Positions 1 to 6,016 of a DNA stretch of 12,071 nucleotides are shown here, piece after piece. Location: contig SBFL01000354.1 in assembly GCA_006227965.1 (NCBI GenBank), forward strand, positions 1 through 12,071, given 5' to 3'. Below the pieces are notes generated by a model, which was given only the letters and a program-made list of their open reading frames with translations, was not told where the DNA came from and made no database searches. The DNA comes from Bacteroidota bacterium. Its GTDB lineage: Bacteria; Bacteroidota; Bacteroidia; Flavobacteriales; Flavobacteriaceae. Numbering within the stretch: position 1 is the first letter of the stretch; every line of letters starts with the position of its first letter. The position numbers were made by a program, and so were the translations under genes.

Positions 1-1171
1 CGTCAACAGGCTCCTGCCAGCTGGCCCGGATACGCCGGGCATCCCATCCTGCCTCGATCTGCTCCTGAAGCCGCTGCGTCCCTGCGTGGCGGGTAAATCC
101 GCTGGTATTGAAAAACGGGGCTTCCGGGTCCCGGTGGGCAAAGGCTTCAACCAGCCATTTTAGGTCCACCGAATCGGGAGGTGCCACCCCGGTCAAATCC
201 CTGCCATGGCAATGCATCCCCTCATGTTTCGGATGGGTAGCTCCGGGCATGGGTTCCGGGATGTAGCTGTAATCGAAGTGTTTATCTGAAAGGAAGGGAG
301 CCCCGAAACACTGGAATTGTTGCGTGGTCCCGCGTCCTGCATTCACATGGGTTCCCTCGAACAACCCAAGGCTGGGATACAGGCGTACCGCCTGGGCATT
401 CGGGAGGTTGGGGGAGGGCGGTATGGGCAATTCGTAGGACTGATGCCGTGAATACCCTTCCAGAGGGATCACCTCCAGGTCTGCCTTCTGCCCGCCTTCA
501 AGCCATCCTTCCTCATTGATCATCCGGGCGTATTCTCCAATGGTCATCCCGTAGACCAGCGGGATTTCCGTCATCCCCAGGAAGGAGCGGTGTTCGGACT
601 CCATAACCGGGCCATCCACATAATGGCCGTTGGGGTTGGGCCGGTCCAGGACCAGGACAGGTATCCCTGCAGCTGCGCAGGCCTCCATAACGAGTTGCAG
701 GGTGGCGATATAAGTGTAGAAGCGTACCCCCACATCCTGTATGTCAAAAACCATAAGATCCAGGCCCTCCAGCTGTTCGGGCCTGGGTTTGCGGTTGGCC
801 CCGTACAGGGATAGGACGGGTAATCCGGTCCTCGGATCGGTTCCGTCCTTCACTTTATCACCGGCATCCACCTGGCCCCGAAATCCGTGTTCCGGTGCAA
901 AAACCTTTTTAAGGCCCAGGCCGGCCCTGAGCAGGCTGTCTGCCAGGTGAACCCATTGGCCATCGGGCGTAAAGATCACGGAAGTCTGGTTCGCTACCAG
1001 GGCAAATTCCCTCCCTTCCAAAAGGGGGAAATACGCCTTGGTTCTGTTTGCGCCAACGACTACGGGGAATGATTTTTGCGGCGCGGAAATGCCGGGTTGG
1101 GATCTTCCGCAGGCCATCAGGGACAGGAGAACCACAAATAGCGTATTTTTGAGGGCAGTTAAAGGGAGCAT
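1..1171 (-). CDS. namZ: NamZ-family (DUF1343) exo-beta-N-acetylmuramidase lipoprotein, 3' end off the window
   Basis: Translating the minus strand from the ATG at 1171 gives 390 open codons running off the left edge. Seen: a short signal peptide with lipobox L18-M-A-C21, so a lipid-anchored periplasmic or outer-membrane protein. Family blocks follow: APEHGFRG (92-99), LYG (122-124), DVGVRFYTY (146-154), DRPNPNG (176-182) and EGTHVNAGRGT (272-282). These are the hallmark segments of DUF1343, whose characterised member NamZ (YbbC) removes N-acetylmuramic acid from the non-reducing ends of peptidoglycan fragments during wall recycling. E94-H95 sit in the most conserved block and are likely active-site residues (inference). 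Family members run about 400-430 aa, so only a short C-terminal piece is missing. No recycling partner (anmK, murQ, nagZ) is visible. The start codon lies 3 bp from that of the divergent permease gene. Confidence 0.93.
   Translation of the reverse strand, partial: MLPLTALKNTLFVVLLSLMACGRSQPGISAPQKSFPVVVGANRTKAYFPLLEGREFALVANQTSVIFTPDGQWVHLADSLLRAGLGLKKVFAPEHGFRGQVDAGDKVKDGTDPRTGLPVLSLYGANRKPRPEQLEGLDLMVFDIQDVGVRFYTYIATLQLVMEACAAAGIPVLVLDRPNPNGHYVDGPVMESEHRSFLGMTEIPLVYGMTIGEYARMINEEGWLEGGQKADLEVIPLEGYSRHQSYELPIPPSPNLPNAQAVRLYPSLGLFEGTHVNAGRGTTQQFQCFGAPFLSDKHFDYSYIPEPMPGATHPKHEGMHCHGRDLTGVAPPDSVDLKWLVEAFAHRDPEAPFFNTSGFTRHAGTQRLQEQIEAGWDARRIRASWQEPVD
1144..1151 (+). promoter_or_regulatory. Candidate -7 element for the permease gene, inside namZ
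   Basis: TATTTTTG matches the flavobacterial -7 consensus TAnnTTTG and ends 23 bp before the TTG start at 1175. No TTG -33 element lies at the usual 17-23 nt spacing, so support is partial. It lies within the first ten codons of the divergent namZ gene. Confidence 0.3.
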
Positions 1172-1174
1172 CCG

Positions 1175-2416
1175 TTGAATTTAGAATGGTACATCGCCAG
1201 GCGGCTTATTGGGAGCAGGGAGCATAAAAGTAGTATTTCCGCCCCTATTATTAAAATAGCAATCGCCGCTATCGCCCTTGGCCTGCTGATGATGCTTATC
1301 GCACTGGCCACCGGGGTGGGCCTCCGCCACAAGATCAGGGAAAAAGTATCTGCTTTTAACGGCCATATTCAGATTTACAATTACGACAACAACCTTTCGG
1401 AAGTCTCTGTGATCCCCGTAAGCACCCGCCAAACGTTCTATCCGAAGTTTGATCTCACCGGCGGGGTACGCCATATACAGGCGGTGGCTACCAAGGCCGG
1501 GATCATCCGGACGGAGGACACCTTTGAAGGTATCATCGCCAAGGGAGCGGGTCCCGAATATGACTGGACTGCCTTCACAGAGTTCCTTGTGGCTGGCCGC
1601 GTACCGGATTTCGGAGGGGAACTCGGCAATGAAACCCTTATCTCCCGCAGGCTCGCAGACCGGCTCGAGCTAGGGGTGGACAGCCTTTTCAACAGCTTTT
1701 TCCTGAAGGAGGAAGACCCTTCCAAAGTGCCCAATCAAAGGAGGTTTCGCGTAGTTGGGATTTACGACAGCGGATTTGAGGAGTTCGATGGCACGTATAT
1801 TTTTATAGATATCCGCCATATTCAGCGTATGAATCAGTGGGAAGCCGACCAGGTGGGGAACTTCGAGATTTTTCTGGACGATTTTGACCAGATCGAACAA
1901 AAAAGTGCCGAGATCTATGGCAGGACGCTTTCAGACCTCGATACCCAGACCATAAAAAATAAATACTACCAGATTTTCGAATGGGTCGGGCTGTTCGATT
2001 TCAACATTGCCCTGATCATTGGGATCATGATCCTGGTGGGAGGGATCAACATGATAACCGCACTGCTGGTACTGATCCTGGAGCGCACCCCCATGATCGG
2101 GATCCTGAAATCCCTGGGGGCTTCGGACTGGAGCGTGCGGAAGGTCTTCCTTTACAACGCGGCCTACCTTATCGGCCTGGGACTCCTTTGGGGAAATGTT
2201 CTCGGCCTGGGGCTGCTCGCGCTGCAGGAAAAGTTCCGGATCTTCAAATTTCCCAACCCGGAGGAATACTACATGGATTATATCCCTGTTTATATGGATA
2301 TCCCCACCCTGCTGATCCTCAATTTTGGGGTGCTTTTGCTCTGCCTGCTGATGCTGCTTATTCCCTCCTGGATCATTACCCGGATCAGCCCGGTCAGGGC
2401 CATTCGCTTTGAATAG
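1175..2416 (+). CDS. FtsX/LolC-LolE-type ABC transporter permease
   Basis: 413-aa inner-membrane protein with the MacB/FtsX/LolC plan: one N-terminal membrane helix (about 24-47), a periplasmic domain of some 225 residues, then three C-terminal helices (about 278-302, 328-352, 376-400) and the closing motif ISPVRAIRFE. The segment ERTPMIGILKSLGAS after helix 2 is the conserved cytoplasmic coupling loop of this family. In LolCDE such subunits work with the ATPase LolD to release lipoproteins from the inner membrane; Bacteroidota usually keep one or more LolC/E-like genes apart from the ATPase. No ATPase gene is in this window. The start must be TTG at 1175: an in-frame stop lies at 1160-1162 and the next ATG is far inside helix 1. 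AAAGGGAG at 1161-1168 could act as a ribosome binding site. The exact substrate is inferred from the family. Confidence 0.9.
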   Translation: MNLEWYIARRLIGSREHKSSISAPIIKIAIAAIALGLLMMLIALATGVGLRHKIREKVSAFNGHIQIYNYDNNLSEVSVIPVSTRQTFYPKFDLTGGVRHIQAVATKAGIIRTEDTFEGIIAKGAGPEYDWTAFTEFLVAGRVPDFGGELGNETLISRRLADRLELGVDSLFNSFFLKEEDPSKVPNQRRFRVVGIYDSGFEEFDGTYIFIDIRHIQRMNQWEADQVGNFEIFLDDFDQIEQKSAEIYGRTLSDLDTQTIKNKYYQIFEWVGLFDFNIALIIGIMILVGGINMITALLVLILERTPMIGILKSLGASDWSVRKVFLYNAAYLIGLGLLWGNVLGLGLLALQEKFRIFKFPNPEEYYMDYIPVYMDIPTLLILNFGVLLLCLLMLLIPSWIITRISPVRAIRFE

Positions 2417-2420
2417 GAAA

Positions 2421-2452
2421 TTCGCTATATCACCCCGGGGTTCGTATCTTTG
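2421..2452 (+). promoter_or_regulatory. Promoter of the cysteine synthase gene, almost leaderless
   Basis: TATCTTTG at 2445-2452 is a perfect flavobacterial -7 element (TAnnTTTG). TTC at 2421-2423, spaced 21 nt, is a one-mismatch -33 element (consensus TTG). The -7 box ends only 6 bp before the ATG at 2459, so the transcript should begin at or next to the start codon. It suggests this gene can be transcribed separately from the permease 42 bp upstream. Confidence 0.5.
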
Positions 2453-2458
2453 CTATCC

Positions 2459-3463
2459 ATGAAATACGCTGAAACTATTCTGGACACCATCGGGAATACC
2501 CCCCTGGTTAAAATCAACCGGATCACAGCCGAACTGCCCTGTCTGGTACTGGCCAAATACGAAACGTTCAATCCCGGGAATTCCGTGAAGGACCGCATGG
2601 CCCTGAAAATGGTTGAAGACGCCGAAGCTCAGGGATTGCTCAAACCGGGAGGCACCATAGTAGAAGGAACTTCAGGCAATACCGGGATGGGGCTAGCCCT
2701 GGCAGCGATCGTCAAGGGCTACCGCATGATCTGCGTGATCAATGACAAACAATCCCGAGAGAAGATCGATATCCTGAGGGCCGTGGGTTGTGAAGTGCAC
2801 GTGTGCCCCACGGATGTGGCCCCGGACGACCCGAGAAGCTATTACTCCACCGCCAGGAGGCTGGCGGAAGAAATCCCCGGCGCCTGGTATGCCAACCAGT
2901 ATGACAACCCTTCTAACACCGCGGCCCACTTCGAAAGTACCGGCCCTGAGATCTGGGACCAGACAGATGGCCGCGTGACCCATTTTGTGGTTGGGGTTGG
3001 CACAGGGGGTACTATTTCCGGGGTAGGGTCTTACCTGAAATCCAAAAACCCCGATATTAAGGTTTGGGGGGTGGATACCTACGGATCGGTCTTCAAGAAG
3101 TACCATGAAACCGGTATTTTTGACGAAAATGAAATCTACCCCTACCTGACGGAAGGTATCGGGGAGGACATCCTTCCGGCCAACGTGGATTTTGACGTTA
3201 TTGATGGCTTTACCAAGGTGACCGACAAGGATGCCGCGATCTATACGCGCCGCCTGGCCCTCGAGGAGGGGATGTTCCTTGGAAATTCGGCAGGGGCGGC
3301 TATCAAAGGCGTCCTACAGTTAAAGGAACACTTCGGTGGGGACGATGTGGTCGTCGTCCTCTTCCACGACCACGGCAGCCGTTACGTCGGCAAGATTTAC
3401 AATGACCAGTGGATGCGGGCCCAGGGGTTTTTGGAGTCGGATCCTCGGGAGGAAAGCAATTAA
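2459..3463 (+). CDS. PLP-dependent cysteine synthase / cystathionine beta-synthase-type enzyme
   Basis: 334-aa fold-type II PLP enzyme. Seen: GNTPLV (12-17); the Schiff-base lysine K44 in NPGNSVKDR; the substrate loop TSGNTG (71-76); the phosphate-binding loop GTGGT (181-185); S307 in HGSRYVGK, where the residue facing the PLP ring nitrogen is expected. The family makes cysteine from O-acetylserine and sulfide, or cystathionine from serine and homocysteine. EGTSGNTG, TGPEIW and VWGVDTYGS are more like the cystathionine beta-synthase branch than classical CysK. The regulatory CBS-domain pair and the heme segment of eukaryotic CBS are absent. Start: ATG 2459 is preferred over TTG 2450, which lies within the -7 box and adds only MLS. 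The M20 peptidase remnant follows 10 bp after the stop. The fold is certain; the exact reaction is not. Confidence 0.92.
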   Translation: MKYAETILDTIGNTPLVKINRITAELPCLVLAKYETFNPGNSVKDRMALKMVEDAEAQGLLKPGGTIVEGTSGNTGMGLALAAIVKGYRMICVINDKQSREKIDILRAVGCEVHVCPTDVAPDDPRSYYSTARRLAEEIPGAWYANQYDNPSNTAAHFESTGPEIWDQTDGRVTHFVVGVGTGGTISGVGSYLKSKNPDIKVWGVDTYGSVFKKYHETGIFDENEIYPYLTEGIGEDILPANVDFDVIDGFTKVTDKDAAIYTRRLALEEGMFLGNSAGAAIKGVLQLKEHFGGDDVVVVLFHDHGSRYVGKIYNDQWMRAQGFLESDPREESN

Positions 3464-3473
3464 ACCACAGCTT

Positions 3474-4092
3474 ATGAGAACCCTGTTGTTTATTCTGTTC
3501 CTGATATTGCCGGTGGCGGGGGTCAATGACACCCTGGCTCATGCCCCGTAGGGAATGATATGAAAGGAGGGGATGTAATTGTCCTTTACGCCTTGAAAGC
3601 CCTTCATGAACAGGGACTTTTGCGGAGTACGATGCCAAAAGCGGGAAGGCCCAGGTATTCGGCAAGAGCAATGTGGTTTCCCAGACCGCCAGCGTGAAGG
3701 GAGGGCTGCGGTTTATTTCGGAGGCCCAGAAGGATTCAGCCCGTGCCAAAATGAGGGAGATAGTCAGCCATAACCTGCCACAAACATCGGCTGTGGTCAA
3801 CTTCACGGATGCCTATCCCGCCATGGGCCCCAAGCCGGAAAATTTGGAACTCCTCGTCACCCTGAGCCGGGTCAGCCAGGACCTGGGCCAGGGAGAAGTT
3901 ACCGCCTATGATCCGGGCAGGAGGGGAGCGGCAGACGTCTCTTTTGTCGCCGAATATGTCGCCTGCCTCGATGGTCTTGGAAGCATGGGCCGGGGAACCC
4001 ATACCCCGGAGGAAACCGTCAACCTGAAAACCCTGGAAGCGCTTACCCAGCGAACAGCAATCCAGATCCACCGGCTATTGCAGGAAGACTAG
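3474..4092 (+). pseudogene. Decayed M20-family carboxypeptidase (glutamate carboxypeptidase-like)
   Basis: Three pieces of one secreted zinc peptidase remain in three frames. Piece 1 (3474-3551): signal peptide MRTLLFILFLILPVAG joined to VNDTLAHAP, then a stop. Piece 2 (3551 to about 3625, next frame): GNDMKGGDVIVLYALKAL, the motif just after the first metal-binding region. Piece 3 (about 3625-4092, another frame): EYDAKSGKAQVFGKSN through DPGRRGAADVSFVAEYV and GRGTHTPEE to the end, that is, the C-terminal part with its metal-ligand histidine. Missing are the first catalytic segment with its HxD ligands (between signal peptide and NDTLAHAP), and the catalytic Glu pair plus much of the dimerisation domain (between pieces 2 and 3). 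Intact relatives are roughly 400-480 aa; about 190 codons survive here. It follows the cysteine synthase gene by 10 bp and was probably co-transcribed with it. A 139-residue C-terminal ORF from GTG 3673 stays open but lacks most of the active site. Confidence 0.85.
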
Positions 4093-4271
4093 GCTTATCT
4101 TATGGCCTCAGATTCTATTGACGCTGAAAACCCCAGAGTCCGCCTGAATGTGTTATTTTAGGACCTGTAATTGGGCGGTTCCTCCTAACGGAAGTATTTT
4201 ACCATGTGGGGAAGCCTGATAAAGAATCCGGGAATGTTAAAAAAACCTAACAAATCCCTCCGTATTATTTA
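4093..4271. other. Noncoding spacer after the M20 remnant
   Basis: About 180 bp with no convincing ORF on either strand. No clear terminator hairpin with a T-run was seen after the pseudogene. The last 40 bp are AT-rich and lead into the promoter region of the small-protein operon. Confidence 0.5.
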
Positions 4272-4279
4272 TATCTTTA
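4272..4279 (+). promoter_or_regulatory. Candidate -7 element of the small-protein operon
   Basis: TATCTTTA differs from the flavobacterial -7 consensus TAnnTTTG only in the last base and ends 16 bp before the ATG at 4296. No TTG was found at the expected -33 spacing. Confidence 0.35.
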
Positions 4280-4281
4280 AT

Positions 4282-4293
4282 CTAATCGATTAG
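4282..4293. promoter_or_regulatory. Perfect 12-bp palindrome CTAATCGATTAG, possible operator
   Basis: CTAATCGATTAG equals its own reverse complement. It sits between the -7 element and the ATG at 4296, where a bound repressor would block transcription start. Even-length palindromes with a central CG are typical of LacI-family operators (established knowledge); assigning it to that family is inference. About three 12-bp palindromes would occur by chance in 12 kb, so position rather than existence is the argument. Confidence 0.35.
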
Positions 4294-4295
4294 TA

Positions 4296-4478
4296 ATGTT
4301 CAAAGATTTTGTGGAGCGGCTTGGCTGGATGAATATCCTTCTGCTGCTGGTCGTTTTTTCCATTATTGTGGTATCGGAGATTCGTTTCCTTCAGGGTGAA
4401 AAACTGGAGGCTGTATTCATCGGACTTTGGGCGCCTACCATCCTTGGTTTCATGAACTACCTGAAATACAAAAAGTAG
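4296..4478 (+). CDS. Small membrane protein, 60 aa, two helices, unrecognised
   Basis: I do not recognise the family. The protein starts with a short amphipathic stretch (MFKDFVERLG), followed by a hydrophobic helix at about 12-27, a charged turn (EIRFLQGEKLE, 28-38), a second hydrophobic segment at about 38-54 containing GLWAPTILG, and a basic tail LKYKK. The basic tail suggests a cytoplasmic C-terminus. The length, clean hydropathy pattern, promoter-like sequence and palindrome upstream, and the next gene one base after its stop favour a real gene. It could be a small subunit or regulator of a larger membrane complex, but nothing in the window names the partner. Confidence 0.75.
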   Translation: MFKDFVERLGWMNILLLLVVFSIIVVSEIRFLQGEKLEAVFIGLWAPTILGFMNYLKYKK

Positions 4479-4479
4479 T

Positions 4480-4581
4480 ATGGAATTCGTCCTTATTTAT
4501 TCCATCTTTGTCGGCATCATTTTTTTGGTGTGGCTGCTTTTTGTGATCTACATGTACCACAAACTCCGGGAGGGGGAATAA
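4480..4581 (+). CDS. Membrane microprotein, 33 aa, single helix
   Basis: ATG at 4480 follows the TAG of the 60-aa gene (4476-4478) after one base, so translation is probably coupled. It encodes a four-residue lead, one hydrophobic helix at about 4-26 rich in F, I, L, V and W, and a charged tail YHKLREGE. This looks like the tiny accessory subunits found with respiratory oxidases and transporters (CydX- or KdpF-like in design only; no sequence match is claimed). It is short enough to be missed by automatic gene callers. The stop TAA at 4579-4581 is 34 bp from the stop of the convergent exonuclease gene. Confidence 0.6.
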   Translation: MEFVLIYSIFVGIIFLVWLLFVIYMYHKLREGE

Positions 4582-4615
4582 ACTACCCTCTCTTTCCGCA
4601 CCCAGGCCGGCGGCC

Positions 4616-5989
4616 TCAGGTGAATTCCAGGTTCCGAACCCGGTCCGGGTGTTTTACCAAATAGGACTGCAGGATGCGGTCCGTTTCCGGATAGGAGGGT
4701 TGCGGAACAAGAAAGGCTTCCACATCCTCATAGGAATTGAGGCTGAGATCCCTGGGGATGAACCCATATCCCCTGTAGACCCCGTTTTCGATACAAATCA
4801 CGGCCCGTTCTTCCGGATCCCTCCCTTTTTCAGGGATCAGCAGTCGACTGAAGGTCTGGCTCATGGAATCCATGGCCTGGGTTACTTTCTGGTTATAGGC
4901 TTCCGGCGGTTCCTCTCCACGGCATACCCCGGCGCATCTGGGAACTCTGAAATGACTGCACTTGGACACCCCCTCCTGCAGATGACAGTACCGGGCACAG
5001 AGGCCGTGGTCCGCACAGAGCCTTTCCAGGAAAAGGCGGGCATCTGTCTGGTTGTAGAAGACCCTGACGGATTGCTGACCCTTCCGCAGCCGGTTAACCG
5101 CCAGGTGCCTGATGCCATCACGGTCCGTAAAACAGAATAACCCGTAAGCAGGGCGTATGGTTTTCTGAGCCCTGTTGTAAACGGGAAAGTGTTTTTTGAT
5201 GGCAGCAGCTTCCATGAGCAGGGCGAGCAGATCTGAACCGGATCTTTCGAAATCGATATCCGCCGTATCCCTGCACAGCTGCAGTTCTTTCTCCGAATTG
5301 TCGTAAAAATGTCCGAGTACCCTTTTTTTCAGATTGATGGCTTTCCCGACATAGATGATCTCCCCCTTTCGGTTCCGAAAGTAGTAGATGCCGGGCGCCT
5401 CGGGAAGACGGCTGTATGACTCCCCGGGTAGGTGGGGCGGAAGGGTGGCCTCCTGGGAGCGCGCATTCAGGAACTTTTGGATGATCGAAGGGCCTTCCTC
5501 CATCCGGATGATACGCTGAAAAAGCAGGGCAGTTGCACGGGCATCCCCGGCTGCCCGGTGACGATCCTGAAGGGGGATCTGCAGGCTGCTGCACAACTTG
5601 CCCAGGCTGTATGACCGCAGCCCGGGGAATACCTTGCGGGAAAGGCGGACCGTACACAACTTCCTGCGTGCAAATTCCAGTCCGCATCGCCGGAATTCCC
5701 CTTTGACGATTGGGTAGTCGAAATTGACGGAATGGGCCACGAAGACCCGGTCTCGTGTGAAGGCTTCAATACGGGGTGCCAGGTCTGAAAAGAGGGGTGC
5801 CTGCCGAACCATGGCGGTAGTGATCCCGGTTAGGCCCGTTATAAATGAAGGGATCTCGCATTCCGGGTTCACCAGGCTGCTAAAGGAATCCGTAATGATC
5901 CCTTCTTCTACATTGAACAGGGCAATTTCCGTGATGCGGTTCCCGTGGATCCCGTTTCCGGTGGTTTCTATATCGACAATGGTGTACAA
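4616..5989 (-). CDS. DEDDh 3'-5' exonuclease fused to GIY-YIG (Cho/UvrC-like) endonuclease
   Basis: 457 aa with two nuclease modules. Residues 1-165 are a DNA polymerase III epsilon-like DEDDh exonuclease: D6-I-E8 in VDIETTG, D91 in HSVNFDYPIV, and H144/D149 in HRAAGDA. Residues 195-275 are a GIY-YIG domain: G200-I-Y202, Y213-V-G215, R223, and candidate catalytic E260 before the YN pair at 271-272. The C-terminal part has a cysteine cluster (C331, C335, C344, C352, C356) and the motif RCAGVCRGEE, like the corresponding region of nuclease Cho and UvrC. Such fusions are known in several bacterial groups and are thought to act in DNA repair incision and resection; the biological role is inferred. 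The start is TTG at 5989: an in-frame stop (complement 5996-5998) lies three codons upstream. The gene begins 27 bp after GH65 ends, so co-transcription is possible. Confidence 0.92.
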   Translation of the reverse strand: MYTIVDIETTGNGIHGNRITEIALFNVEEGIITDSFSSLVNPECEIPSFITGLTGITTAMVRQAPLFSDLAPRIEAFTRDRVFVAHSVNFDYPIVKGEFRRCGLEFARRKLCTVRLSRKVFPGLRSYSLGKLCSSLQIPLQDRHRAAGDARATALLFQRIIRMEEGPSIIQKFLNARSQEATLPPHLPGESYSRLPEAPGIYYFRNRKGEIIYVGKAINLKKRVLGHFYDNSEKELQLCRDTADIDFERSGSDLLALLMEAAAIKKHFPVYNRAQKTIRPAYGLFCFTDRDGIRHLAVNRLRKGQQSVRVFYNQTDARLFLERLCADHGLCARYCHLQEGVSKCSHFRVPRCAGVCRGEEPPEAYNQKVTQAMDSMSQTFSRLLIPEKGRDPEERAVICIENGVYRGYGFIPRDLSLNSYEDVEAFLVPQPSYPETDRILQSYLVKHPDRVRNLEFT

Positions 5990-5994
5990 GGCAC

Positions 5995-6006
5995 GCTAAA
6001 TTTAGC
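5995..6006. repeat. Perfect 12-bp palindrome GCTAAATTTAGC in the GH65-exonuclease spacer
   Basis: GCTAAATTTAGC is self-complementary and fills nearly half of the 27-bp spacer, ending 5 bp before the TTG start of the exonuclease gene. It could be a regulator site or a small structure affecting translation. Chance is a fair alternative for a palindrome of this length. Confidence 0.3.
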
Positions 6007-6016
6007 AAATTCTGTC

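Noticed and set aside
2450..2458. TTG 2450 as start of the cysteine synthase gene
   Set aside because: The TTG overlaps the end of the -7 box; ATG 2459 matches the family N-terminus.
3303..3806. Minus-strand ORF of 167 aa across the end of the cysteine synthase gene and the M20 remnant
   Set aside because: It is antisense to a solid gene and to a recognisable pseudogene, with no known domain.
4604..4616. AGGCC-GGC-GGCCT hairpin between the convergent genes as a terminator
   Set aside because: The stem is only 5 bp, overlaps the exonuclease stop codon by one base, and no T-run follows on either strand.
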